From Ochromonas danica (lineage: Eukaryota > Sar > Chrysophyceae > Chromulinales > Chromulinaceae): DNA of 64,000 nt. This document shows positions 52,521 through 62,971 of the stretch, one piece after another. A program made the translations under genes and the position numbers. The DNA lies in assembly GCA_015146655.1 (NCBI GenBank), contig VKHL01000016.1, positions 62,001-126,000 on the forward strand, written 5' to 3'. The first letter of the stretch is position 1. Every line of letters starts with the position of its first letter. A model generated the notes under the pieces. It saw only the letters and a list, made by a program, of their open reading frames with translations, made no database searches and had not been told where the DNA came from.

Positions 52521-53547
52521 CTAGATTAGACGAGCATAAGGAGAGAAGAGGCGGTGATCCTCTTTCTCCTCCCCCTGGAGAGCTACCTCAGGGAAGAGAC
52601 CCACTTCTTGCAGGGTCTGCACAGCGGCTTTCACGCGATGATGATCGATGGACATGGCTGAGTCAGGATTATACTGAACTGTTTTGAGCCATCGACGAGC
52701 ATTCTCTTCGGTATGACCCATTCTGTCGACAATCAGCCGCACACTCTCCTCCTCCTGCTGCTGCTCGGGTAGAGGTGCTTTGAAGAGCGAGCATGCTTGC
52801 TGGATCACAGGGAAGAGCTGATCATGAAAGATCTCTTGGTCTCTACCACTAGCGGTAGCAAAGGAGAAAGCAGGCCATGGAGCAGCTACCTCCCCCACAC
52901 GCACCACCTCCTCGGTAGTGAAGTAGGGTTGGGTAGTGAAGGTTTCCCAGAGGAAGAGATCAAAGTCACCCTTATTGACACCATCTCTTAACCCTTGGAA
53001 AGTATGTGCTACATGGAAAGAGAGGCCATGCTTAGGGTCGAGGTGGTACTGCTGGGCGAGGTAGGACCCCATCGTGTGGGACCCACTGCCTGGTCGAGAG
53101 ATACCCACTTTCAAGGGTGTATGCTGACTTAGAAAAGCAGGAAGAGTACGACTGATAGATGGGGTGGTCCCTGTGGCAGCAGCAGCCCAGACGAGAGGTG
53201 AAGTGACGAAAACCCCGGCCATCTGCACTGCTTTGCCTTGACGATTGGCAGCAATGAGAGCGTCAGTCACTGTGAGAGCAAGGTCTGTCTCATTCTTTAA
53301 CAACATATCTATCATTTTCCCTGTTCCTTCGGGGACATATTGAACTTCTAAATCAATCTGATGATGACACATCATCCCCAGACATGCTGTCGTCATCCTC
53401 ACTTCTTCACATACTATTATAGGAAACAGGCTATTTTCAACTTACCCCAACATGACTCAAGAGTCCTCTTTCCACAGCTAAGGCTAAAGGAATGTTAACC
53501 TGTTCCGGTACACAAGCTAAGCGGATCTTCTTCAAAGCACTTCTCAT
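52521..53547 (-). CDS. Periplasmic-binding-protein type II fold (NMT1/THI5- or Ca3427-like)
   Basis: The protein resembles the eukaryotic soluble relatives of NMT1/THI5-type solute-binding proteins. Exon 1 (about 53547-53446) encodes MRSALKKIRLACVPEQVNIPLALAVERGLL, and the second exon continues IDLEVQYVPEGTGKMIDMLLKNETDLALTVTDALI. This matches the family pattern VPE..n.PL..A.e.G...V...GTG.M...L...e.DlA..lT. The rest has LKVGISRPGSGSHTMGSYLA and FHDQLFPVIQQAC. Total about 325 aa; no signal peptide, so it may be cytosolic. The exon 1/exon 2 join is unresolved: the canonical GTAAG donor leaves phase 0, but exon 2 needs phase 1, so an alternative donor (GTTGAA) may be used. Confidence 0.7.
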
Positions 53548-53582
53548 CCCTAGACTAGTCTGACATATCTTCCTTCAAAACC

Positions 53583-53783
53583 TATAAAAGTGACTTTTGT
53601 TTAAGAAACGCGTTTCTTTTAAATGAAATTCCTTTCCCTGCTATGTAAATCCCTTTAAATTTGATTGTTGTCACCTCTCATCTCCAACACACCTTTGTTC
53701 AAGACCAATAAAGCGACTTCTTCACGTAGAAACGCGTTTCTTTAATATGAAATTCCTTTCCCTGCTATGTAAATCCTTTAAAA
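53583..53783 (+). repeat. Direct repeat, period 124 bp, with ACGCGT palindromes
   Basis: About 53583-53660 and 53707-53783 are two related copies. Each contains the perfect palindrome AGAAACGCGTTTCT (53604-53617 and 53728-53741; the first extends to 16 bp) and the same following ATGAAATTCCTTTCCC. The first copy encodes an 11-codon ORF that ends in TAA (53623-53658); the second opens into the thioesterase frame. Confidence 0.85.
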
Positions 53784-54472
53784 AGACCTTGTCTCTCTCT
53801 CTCTCTGTTCATTCCAATGAAAGAGAAGAAATGTTTGTTCTATTAGCAAGAATAGCCAATCAACTCTTTAAAGGTTACTTAAAACCTTATCCTGTGATCA
53901 AGTCTAAAGATGGTCTCTTAGGTTATAATGTTCCATTTCGTTGTTGGCCAGTGGATTTGGATGGTTTCCTTCATATGAACAATGCCAACTATCTTCGTGT
54001 TGCGGAATTAGCTCGATGGGCTATCTTTGTTCAGTCAGATACGTTAAGAAGTACGGTAGGCTCAGGGATTCTCTTTCTAGCCGTTGAGAACAAAGTCTCC
54101 TATCTCAAACCTATCCCTCCTATGCAGAAGTATTATGTTCATGTTACTCTAACCTCACAAGATAACAAATGGATCTATTACAAGCATGTCTTTCAATCTC
54201 ATCCAGCAGTTGAAGGAAATGATCTGACAAGTGGTGATCAGACTACCACTCCTCCTACTCCTACTACTCCTACTCCTCCTGCTCCTACTGTCTATGCCGT
54301 GGTAGAGTGTAAAGCTGTGTTGAAAGAAAGAAATGGTCGTACTGTAACAGTAGATCGTTTTGTAGAGAAGAGTGCCTTCTACCAGACGGTTCTCACACAC
54401 AATGACAAGTTAAACAATGACAAGTTAAACACTGACAAGTTAAACACTGACAAGTCCCTCCCCACACAATAG
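53747..54472 (+). CDS. THEM6-like thioesterase (hotdog fold)
   Basis: Single-exon protein, 241 aa from ATG 53747 or 213 aa from ATG 53831. The core FRCWPVDLDGFLHMNNANYLRVAELARWAIF is the acyl-thioesterase (4HBT-2/THEM6) signature, with HMNNA typical of the family and the Asp before it a candidate catalytic residue. ENKVSYLKPIPPMQKYYVHV continues the hotdog fold. A Thr/Pro tract and a C-terminal tandem of DKLNN/DKLNT from a 15-bp repeat (54401-54455) are lineage-specific. The first ATG lies within a duplicated promoter segment, so 53831 (MFVLLARIANQLFKGY) may be the true start. The substrate is probably an acyl-CoA. Confidence 0.82.
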   Translation: MKFLSLLCKSFKKTLSLSLSVHSNEREEMFVLLARIANQLFKGYLKPYPVIKSKDGLLGYNVPFRCWPVDLDGFLHMNNANYLRVAELARWAIFVQSDTLRSTVGSGILFLAVENKVSYLKPIPPMQKYYVHVTLTSQDNKWIYYKHVFQSHPAVEGNDLTSGDQTTTPPTPTTPTPPAPTVYAVVECKAVLKERNGRTVTVDRFVEKSAFYQTVLTHNDKLNNDKLNTDKLNTDKSLPTQ

Positions 54473-54821
54473 CAATACCACCACTAGACTAGAGACTAAC
54501 AGTAAATTAGTCTACTATCATACAGTATGTAACTCACATGTGACCACTACTACTACTACTATCATATGTAACCAATAACACTACTTGTTGACCACTACTA
54601 GACTATGAGGTAGTTAACCCTGTTGCCATTGTGAAGTTAACCGTTACTAGCTAGACACTAACTAGTCTACTACCAGTAGTGATATGATATGTGGTAACTA
54701 GTAAGTTAATGACTTATGATAGTACTCGGTACCGTATATAGCTAGTAAGAGATGTTAACTTAATAAGAGAAAGGACTAGGCTAGACTGCTAGACTGCCAG
54801 ACCATCTCACTCTAGACCTAT
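54473..54821. other. Convergent 3' flanks
   Basis: AT-rich sequence rich in ACTAGT/CTACTACTA; GTTAACTTAA at 54754-54763. No gene was recognised. Confidence 0.4.
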
Positions 54822-57800
54822 CTATCCCTTGGAAGAGAACCACCCCATAATACCCCCTCCACTACTACTACCACCACTACTGCCACCACCACTGTTACCT
54901 GTACTTCGAGTGGAGAGAGAGGAAGTGGTGGGAGGAGGAGCAGTCTTGGTGGAGATGGAGGAGGAGGAGGCAAGGGTAGCAGCATGGCTTGCAGCACTTG
55001 ATGAAGTCGTCATGAGCGCGAGAGGTAGCAATCCAAACCTAGAGGAGGAGGAAGAGGAGGCAGGGTAGAGGTCCAAGGTAGTGTCCGAGGTAGTGCCTCT
55101 CTTCTCCGAGGAGGTGGTGGCCGCGTAGTGGTTGCCACTACTACCCCTACCCAGTAGAGATGGGAAGAGCAGGAGGTGAGATCTGCGGGTAGCATCGTTG
55201 GCGATCTGCTGCAGGGGCTGGGCAGTGACTTCAGCTAGCACGGGGTCTAGACACTGCCGCACCTCCTCCTCCAGCGCCTGGAAGCTATCCGTGGGCCCAC
55301 CCACTTGTTCACTGAGGCGTTGACAGACTTGCAGGTCTACTACTAGTTGAAGGATCTCATCATCATGAGCCATGGGGGTAGAGGTAGAATGCACCCCCTC
55401 CTCCTCCTGCTGCTGCTGCTGTCTGCGGGTAGTAGCCGTTACAACGTTCACCACCTGCTGGTAGGACAGAGAGAGACTAGCCAGCACAAGGCGGTAGAGG
55501 AAGCGATGGAAAAGTTCCAAGAGCATCACACTGTTCTGCTGGGAGGATGGGGTAGCAGAGAAGAATAAACGCGTTAGTCGCTGCAACGGACTTCTCTCCT
55601 CCTGCTCCTGCTCCTCCTCCTGTGTTCGACAGCATCTAGGCTGAGGGTAGAGCTGCAGAGAGTCGATAGAGACCATAGAATGGGTAGTCTCTTGTGCAAG
55701 ACGGAAGAGTAAAGAGTACAGGGAGGAGGAGCAGGAGGAGGGCATGCGGAGTGTCTCCTCCTCCTGCTCCTCCTCCAGACCCAAGCGCATCATCTGCCAG
55801 CCTGTACGATAGCGAGGGTAGCGTCTCAAAGGACTGGCAGGATCCTTATCTAAGCCTAGAGAGGAGAGAAGGGAGGTGGTATGAGAGTGGGGGCGGTGGC
55901 TATGGCGCAGGAGGAGGAGGGCGTAGAGGGTATGGCAGAGGGAGACTACCTCCTCCAGCCCCTCCTCCAAGGCCAGCAGCACAGCTAGTGAGGTAGACTC
56001 ACTACCAAAGATCAGTTGAAACTCTGGGAATGTCACTGTGCTAGCAACAGTGAGTACCGAGACAGAGGAGGAGGAGGAGGTGGTGGTGGTGGTGGAGGAG
56101 GAGGAGGAGGAAGGTAGCAGGTGGTCTTCGGCAAGTCCCAGTGCCTGCAAAGCTTCTTGAGCTTCTCGGTGAGTAAGGATACCATCTCCATTACCATCAG
56201 CAATCTCAAAGGCAGATTGCATTTGATCGAGAGAGAGGGCAGGGCTAGCAGAGGTCGACACTACCGAGGAGGTGGAGGAGGTGGGGCTATGTAGTGCAGC
56301 TCTCAAGGCGGGGGAGCGGTACCTCAACAACCAAGCTAGCCTGCCCACTAGCAGAAGGCCCTGGCCCAGCACTACCTCGGAGTCGATATGGTAGGAATGA
56401 GTAGCAGCAGGAGGAGGAGGAGGAGAGAAGCGGGTAGGTGGTAGTAGTCGCTGGCAGAGAGAGACTACCTCTTTCTCTACCTCACTGGCCACCTCCTCGC
56501 CACTACTTCGTTGACTACCCTTGCCACTACTACCACCCAAGAGCGAGGAGGAGGAGGGCAGGTAGCGTCCACCACTACCACTGCTGCCAGTAGCACTACT
56601 AGGGGGTGGTAGTGCAGCTTGAAGTTGCTGAGCGAGTGTGCGCAGGAGGAGGAGGAACTGTCCCGATAGCTTGGCGCAGTAGCTGCGGAGTGCCTGCGTG
56701 AGCGATGCGAAGGAGAGTGCAGCGGGCACCTCCTCGGTAGTGCCCACTCCAGCCCCTGACATATGCACCTAGTCACCACACCACACTCTCATTAGCAATA
56801 GCAGTAGTAGTAGCAGGAGGAGAAGGTGGAGGAGGAGGAGGAAGGTCGTACCGGTTTGATGACCTCATCGAGGAGACTACCCACAGCACGATCAAATGAC
56901 TGGGAGATCTGCTCAGCCTTCAAGAATAGCACACTTGACGACAAGGTAGTGGAGGAGGAGTTAGTAGCAGGAGGAGGAGGAGGAGGAGGGAAGTGGATAC
57001 TCTCAATGGCTACCACCATGTCCTCCTCCTCCTCCTCCTCCTCCTTCTCCTCCACTCCCTGCTGCTGCTGCTGCCTACTACCATTTCTAGATGATAAGAG
57101 AGATGACTTGAGTCGTACTACCAAGCCTAAGTCTCTTAGTTGGTGTAGGAGGAGGTGGGTAGACTGTAGCAGCACCTCCTCGCAGGCACGGCAGAGCAAC
57201 TGCTCCACCCCGCGCAAGAATACTTTCGCTAAGGCACGCTGCCAGAGACTCTCGCCACCTCTGAGGAGGTGCGCACAGCCTTCACGGTAGAGTGGCTGGT
57301 AGAGAGTGCTACTACTGCTACTGCTACTACTACTACCCTCGGGTGGTAGTGAGAGAGAAGTGAGAAGTGCTACCTGCTGTAAGCGAGCTACCGCTACCGC
57401 CTGCCCCAGACCTCTCAAGAGGGTAGCACAAGGCTCAGACAATGTGGTGAAGAGGTCATCGAGGAAGACCTTCAATGACTCTGTCATAGCCGAGGAGGAG
57501 GTGGTGGTGGAGGAGGAAGAGGAGGAGGAGGGATGGTAGAGGAGCCGATCTACCCACTCCCGAGGAGGTGGCGTGGTAGCACTGCTAGCAGTGGGTAAGA
57601 TGCGGCGGTTGACCTTGAGCAAGGTCTGCAAGATAATGAATTGTACCAAACCATGCACTACTGGACCACTACCTGCAGTTACCTCCTGCTCTAACAAGGA
57701 GGTATAGGAGGAGGAGGAGGAAGGACTAGTCAGCCAAGCAAGAGGGAAAGGTTTGCAAAAGTAGACATAAGCTTCTAGAATAATCTGCTGCAACTTCCTC

Positions 57801-58648
57801 ACTAGCTCTACCATGGAAGACTCTGGTGTAGAGGAGGAGGAGGAGGAGGAGGAGGAGAAGAAGATCTGTGATACCTCCCACTTGGCAGTCTCTCTGAAGA
57901 GAGCGACTACCTCACTGAGAGATCTCTCCCCTAGAAGAGCAAAGACTGCAAAGGCCTCTGCACGCTGTGGCAGGGTAGTGGTAGTGGTAGTGGTAGTTGT
58001 GGTAGATGAGTGAGGGGCTAGAATTAGCAATCTGGCGTCCTGGCCTACCGCAGGGAGTAGGAAGGAGACTCCCTGTAGCTGCTCCCTCTCCTTCTCTGTC
58101 ACCTTCTGACGAGAGAGAATGGCTTGAGTTGTAGGGAGAAGATAGTGAGCCATAGATGTGGTAGGAGCAGGAGATGATGGTAGGGGGTGAGGGTGGAGGA
58201 GGAGGAGGTGGGCATGTAAGGAAGCTACCGCAGCATCCATCACTCTCATATTCTGCAAGGCTTTCCAAACCTCTGCACAGGTGACATTCACTGACAGAGT
58301 AGGTATGGTAGTGGTGGAGTTAGCAGGAGCAGGAGGAGGTGGAGGAGGGGTAGCAGAGGTAGCAGAGGTAGCAGGAGGAGGAGGAGGTTTCTCCATCAAT
58401 ACCCCAACATTCCCAATAGCTGCCTCAGTGAACTTCTCTAAGAGAGAGAGCATCTCCAAGACCTCCTGTGACTGCTTCTGCATTAAGGCGATGCGGTCAG
58501 CTGATTGGATAAACTCCTGATACTGGGAGCCCACCATACTCTGTAGCTCAGACTTCTTCCCATCTGCTTCGACTTGAAGGGTATAGACTAGCTCACGAAG
58601 ATCTCCCAGAGAACGAGATCTTAATAGGTCATCTGCTAGAGAGGACAT
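54822..58648 (-). CDS. COG1-like subunit of the conserved oligomeric Golgi complex, with EF-hand
   Basis: Golgi vesicle-tethering complex subunit. Exons 58648-56852 and 56768-54822 join in phase to 1247 aa. The N-terminus matches the Vps51/COG1 domain: LRSRSLGDLRELVYTLQVEADGKKSELQSMVGSQYQEFIQSADRI (core KKSELQSMVG..Y..FI..AD.I), against KKEELRQMVGERYRDLIEAADTI in animals. Long helical regions follow. Exon 2 holds one canonical EF-hand loop (DGNGDGILTHRE, DNA 56163-56198), unexpected in COG1. Poly-Ser/Thr/Pro tracts from TCC/GGA/GTA repeats are frequent, and the sequence is GC-richer than its neighbours. An upstream in-frame ATG at 58783 would add 45 residues of little character. If exon 2 were a separate gene, it lacks an ATG at its start. 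Confidence 0.75.
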
Positions 58649-59183
58649 CTTTTGGGTCTGCTGCAGCTGACAGTGACACACTGACAGAGAAGAGCTTTCC
58701 CACGCAACACAAACATAACTCACACTCACACACACCTCTTTTCCCCTCGCAATGCAATAACCAAAGCTCTTCCCTCGCATCATAATAACTACACCATAAT
58801 CTGTGTATTGTACAGCAGCTAATTAAGTGATGATGGTCTAGTAGAGAAAATATAGATAGACATTCTCTGTATTAAAGGAATAGCTGCGGTTATTCCTATA
58901 GGAAAGATCTTCTCTACACCATAGTTCTACTATAATAGTATTACATTACCATTGCTATCGAGAGAACGACAATAGAGAAAGAGAAGAGTATAGTGAAGGC
59001 GTGGGTGGAGTAGGATGGGATGGGATGGGATGGGATGGGATGGGATGGGATGGGATGGGATGGGGGCAGCGAATCATAGTATAATATGTTACATACTGTG
59101 TGTACAGAGAGGGAAGGGGAAAAGGGGGGGGGGTAGAGGGGGGAGGGAAGGGGGACGACTAACAGCTAGTAGAGTCTACCATA
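58649..59183. other. Intergenic region with TGGGA array and G-runs
   Basis: Upstream of COG1-like gene and 3' flank of SmD3. It has nine TGGGA units at 59016-59060, then GGGGGGGGGG and GGGGGG runs at 59110-59154 on the plus strand. No gene was recognised. Confidence 0.6.
59016..59060 (+). repeat. (TGGGA)9 microsatellite
   Basis: Nine exact pentamers, followed by TGGGGG. It is about 125 bp beyond the SmD3 stop codon. Confidence 0.95.
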
Positions 59184-59739
59184 CTAACCCTTACGCGCCT
59201 TCTTCGCATTGGGTCCCATTCCTCCAGATCTCGCAGGTCTAGCCTCTCCCTCACCCTTCTTGGCCCGCATAGCTTGAATCTTCTTCAAGAGTGGTGAGGC
59301 CTTGAGTAGTTCAGGTAACACAATAAACTTAATATGTCCACCTCGAATAAAGACATTTTCTAATCGACTAACTCGGCCATCTCTAGCCGTAAAAGTCACT
59401 ATATCATCATATAAATATATGAGATGATGATGAAGGGGTGAGGTGAGGTGAGAGAAATAAATACGAAAAATCAAAAATAAATCATTCATTCTCTATCTAA
59501 TCGAATAGTATGCTTACCTTCTTTAAGTTGACAATTCATGGTATCTTCAGCTTGAGTCAGTTGACCTCGATAAACTTCACCATTTTTCAGTTCTACAGTA
59601 ATTAGATGACCTTCTCCTTGATAGAGTAACTTGATAGGAACACCCGCATCTAAGAGAGGAGAAGCAAGAGAGAAGGTATGGATATGATGAGTATGATGAA
59701 GGAGTGATTATCCAAGAAAGACTTACTATCAGCTGCCAT
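59184..59739 (-). CDS. SNRPD3: Small nuclear ribonucleoprotein SmD3
   Basis: Core Sm-ring protein of spliceosomal snRNPs. Exons 59739-59727, 59649-59518 and 59398-59184 join in phase to 119 aa, close to the family length. Sm1 is GVPIKLLYQGEGHLITVELKNGEVYRGQL with TMNCQLKEV; Sm2 is SRLENVFIRGGHIKFIVLPELL, which is diagnostic for D3. The C-terminus is a Lys/Arg/Gly tail (RPARSGGMGPNAKKARKG). The last exon junction and Sm2 IRG motif are intact. Confidence 0.97.
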
Positions 59740-60033
59740 GGTGATGATGATGATGATGATAATCTCTTTCTTCTTGCTTGGCTCTCTATCATCCAAAGAC
59801 ATCGAAACAGTCGACTTTTCCCTCTCAGTGCAACGCGTTTCTTGTCAGTGGAATCCAGATAGATTCCATGGAACGAGGAGAAGAACGGTTTCAAGCGGTT
59901 TGAACAGGGCATGACAGCAGAGAGTGTATGATAACAATCAGCCTTTACTCATTTATCATAATTCTCACTTTTTTTATTCTGATAAAGAATTAGTGTTATA
60001 AACATCTAAATAAGAAAGAAAAGATAAGAAATA
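59740..60033. other. Divergent promoter region
   Basis: Between SmD3 (minus) and SPAG16 (plus). ATG-adjacent ATGATGATG repeat at 59741-59760, CAACGCGTTTCTTGTC at 59831-59846 (an ACGCGT core as at 53604 and 53728) and AT-rich sequence near 59950-60000. Confidence 0.45.
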
Positions 60034-62083
60034 ATGGCGGATCTCTTAGAAGAAGATGATGACTTTAAATATGAGGAGATTCCTTTAGATGGGGAAGGTG
60101 AAGAACAAGATGATGGCGATGGACCTGATGCAGATGCTCTTCTTGATGCTTTTAACTCTCTACAATTAAAGAACAAGTTAGACATGGCATCTACCTCGCA
60201 AGGGAATAATAACGGTAACAATAACGGTAACAGTCAGAGTGTGATCACTCAAGTTCGTCCCTCTGTAGTGGATGACTTTGTACGTAACTTCCTGATTAAA
60301 GCTGGTATGAAGCGTACGTTAGATATCTTTAACACGGAATGGTATGAGTTGCAAAGTAAAGGTAAATTGCCGAATGAGTTGTCTACAGCAGTACCGGATA
60401 TCTATTTACGGAATGAAGACTTGGATCAGCAGACTAAACAATTGAGAGAACAGGTACCACCCCCTTCCCCCCTCCCTAACACACATACATACACATACAC
60501 ACACATACATACACACTACCACCTACATATACACACACACACACACTAGCGCACACAAACATACATGCACACATCATACACACACGTGTATGTACATAAT
60601 ATATATATACACTTACCCCCTCCTCTCTCATGTCATCTCATGTCATTTGACCATCTGTGTATCTCTGCTAATCTGACTATAGGTGGAGAAGATGCGTGAA
60701 GTAGCTACAAAAGCACAGGCTACATGGGATAAATTCCGTAAAGAACGTGACTTTCATCGTATGCATCATCAACGAGTTCTACAAGAAAAAGCTAAAGTTG
60801 TTGATGATCTTCGTCGCCTAAAACAACATATGCGATCATATGAACCTGCTATAGAAGAATTGAAAAGACGTCATGAAACAGCAATGAAAGAGAAAATGTT
60901 AATTCGTTTAGAAAGAGATCGTTTACGTGTTCGTGTCAAGGCATTAGAAGAACAAGTTACAGCTCTCCAACAACCTCCTACTTCACCTGATGATGATAAT
61001 AAGAATAAAAAGACAGCTACTAGATCAGTTCGTAAATATGCTGTCTTTCCACCTGATGATCCAACAAGTAATCCTTTTGCTTCTCTTAGCTTTGATCCTG
61101 CATCATTTGAATCTTTAGATTGTTCTTTAACTATGAAAGGTCATGTTAATTCTATCTCAAGCTTAGCCTTCCATCCAAAGAAAGCACTCTTTGCAACAGC
61201 TTCAGATGATGAAACTTGGAGATTATGGTCCTTTCCTGATGCTAATTTAGTCATGGCAGGTGAAGGACATGCTTCATGGCTATCTTCTTTACATTTCCAT
61301 CCACAAGGATCACATCTTGCAACAGGATCAGGTGATAGTACAGTGAAAATCTGGGAATTTGCATCAGCGAAATGTTCATTAACATTCACTGATCATACAC
61401 AAGCTATTTGGTCTGTTGCATTTCATTCAGCTGGAGATTTTATTCTTTCTGCTAGTATGGATCATACTGCAAGAATTTGGGATTTAATTGCTTGTAAATG
61501 TAAACAGACACTTCGTGGACATGTGGATAGTGTCAATGCTGCTGTCTGGCAACCCGCAACTGCTAATGTTGTGACTGCTTCAGGTGATAAGACTGTGAGT
61601 GTTTGGGATGGACGTACTGGTCTATGTGTTCAAACCCTTTATGGACATAGTAATAGTGTCAATCATCTTGCTGTTACTAATAAAGGTCAGTTAATATTAC
61701 TCCTATTATTACTCCTATTATTGTTATTCAATGATATGTCATGTGATGTCATGTGATATGTGAAATATGTAGGGGATGTGGTCGTCACAGCTGATGCTGA
61801 TGGAATTGTTAAAGTTTGGGATATTCGTATGGTTGCTGAGTTAGGAACGATTGAAGTGGGTCAATATCCAATCAACTCTCTTGCCTTGGATCGTGGTGGT
61901 CATCGTGCTCTTTGTGCTTCTGATGATGGTACCATCAAGGTGGTTGATCTGTCTTCCTTCCATCTTCTGGGTCAGTTAACTGGTCATAGTGGTGCTGTAC
62001 AGTGTCTAGCCGTGGCTCCCAATGACAGTTGTGTCATTTCTGGTGCTTCAGATGCTAATTTCAAGATTTGGTCTAATGCTTAA
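60034..62083 (+). CDS. SPAG16: SPAG16/PF20 WD40 protein of the flagellar central apparatus
   Basis: Axonemal protein of the C1-C2 bridge in 9+2 flagella. Exons 60034-60453, 60683-61685 and 61773-62083 join in phase to 577 aa. An acidic N-terminus is followed by the SPAG16 helix VDDFVRNFLIKAGMKRTLDIFNTEW and a coiled coil (residues about 150-260). The C-terminal half has seven WD40 repeats, beginning MKGHVNSISSLAFHPKKALFATASDDETWRLW and ending ISGASDANFKIW. Intron 1 (60454-60682) is largely a CA/TA microsatellite. Presence implies the organism builds a motile flagellum with a central pair. Confidence 0.95.
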
Positions 62084-62322
62084 TAAGACAATTTTTGAGT
62101 GATCATCATCATCATCAACCTCACCTTATCATACCTTTAGTAGATAAATTACAATAATCATCACACCTTTTTCAATAACAACATCATTATCCCCTATTAT
62201 AGCATAGTTGTACTAGATTGATGGTGATCATTAATAATAACAATAACAATAATAAAGCAATCGCAATACATACTGTGTAACTAAACACAGTCTATATTGA
62301 GGGATGATGATATTCACTACAG

Positions 62323-62430
62323 TCGTTTACACTTTGGGTATAGGGTGGTTCCAGGCCATGGCTTGGGACATATGGCGCGATAGGCCATATGGTGTATGGC
62401 CTGGAACCACCCTAGGACTCACACAAACGA
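62323..62430. repeat. Nested palindrome (hairpin element 1)
   Basis: A perfect 19-bp arm (62341-62359, TAGGGTGGTTCCAGGCCAT) pairs with 62396-62414. Inside it CATATGGC (62369-62376) pairs with GCCATATG (62384-62391) over a 7-nt loop. Outside it TCGTTT (62323-62328) pairs with AAACGA (62425-62430). Confidence 0.85.
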
Positions 62431-62551
62431 TTAAGGGCAGCCATTCAACAGGGCAACATCAAGTGACAGTCTAGACGATTCCCATCATTCTGTATAGGTC
62501 TGGTCAGGTGTTGATATAATCGTAAACCTTCCAGTTCACCGAAAAACTGCG

Positions 62552-62632
62552 TAGGGGTGGGTTTTAACTTCAAAATAGTTAGTTTTAGAAAACCGAAAAA
62601 CTAAACTATTTTGAAGTAGAAAAACCACCCTT
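62552..62632. repeat. Imperfect palindrome (hairpin element 2)
   Basis: ACTTCAAAATAGTTAGTTTT (62567-62586) pairs with 62597-62617 with one bulge. An outer GGGTGGG / CCACCC pair extends the stem. The element is about 80 bp and begins about 120 bp after hairpin element 1. Confidence 0.75.
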
Positions 62633-62971
62633 TTCCATGAGATGTCCGTTAGAGAGTTTAAAAATCACAAAAGATGACTTCAAACTCCTAACTGGGCGGT
62701 TTTCCTTTGTCACTGTTCTCATAGGTGCTGTTCGTGTTGGTGTTGGTGTTGATTGCAATTCACTGACTGACTGACTGACTGACTGACTGCTATAGTACTG
62801 CCATAGTATAGTAGCTGCTAGACTGTGACTGTGACTGTGACTGTGACCGACACACAGAGAGAGAGTGACAGAGTGACAGAGTGATAGCATAGGATAGCAT
62901 AGCATACAGTAGTAGCAGCAGTGACATACATAGTATATTGACATACAGTACTGTCTTCTTCAATAGATGTC

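Larger units (their letters stand above)
62084..62971. other. Intergenic region with two hairpin elements
   Basis: Nearly 0.9 kb without a recognised gene. It contains two long imperfect palindromes (62323-62430 and 62552-62632), a (CTGA)n tract at 62761-62790 and GTGACTGTGACTGTGAC-like repeats near 62825-62850 before the next start codon. Confidence 0.6.

Noticed and set aside
54822-56768. Exon 2 of the COG1-like gene as a separate gene
   Set aside because: Its first codon is GTG without an ATG nearby, and a GTACG donor and CTAG acceptor join it in phase to the preceding frame.
54829-58520. Many plus-strand frames opposite the COG1-like gene
   Set aside because: They are driven by GGA/GTA triplet repeats on the opposite strand of the real gene.
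62341-62414. tRNA-like structure
   Set aside because: The stem is a single nested hairpin without anticodon arm, CCA-proximal stem or A/B boxes; no tRNA or rRNA gene was recognised in the window.
62606-62944. 112-codon minus-strand frame
   Set aside because: It crosses hairpin element 2 and CTGA repeats; composition is repeat-like and no motif was seen.
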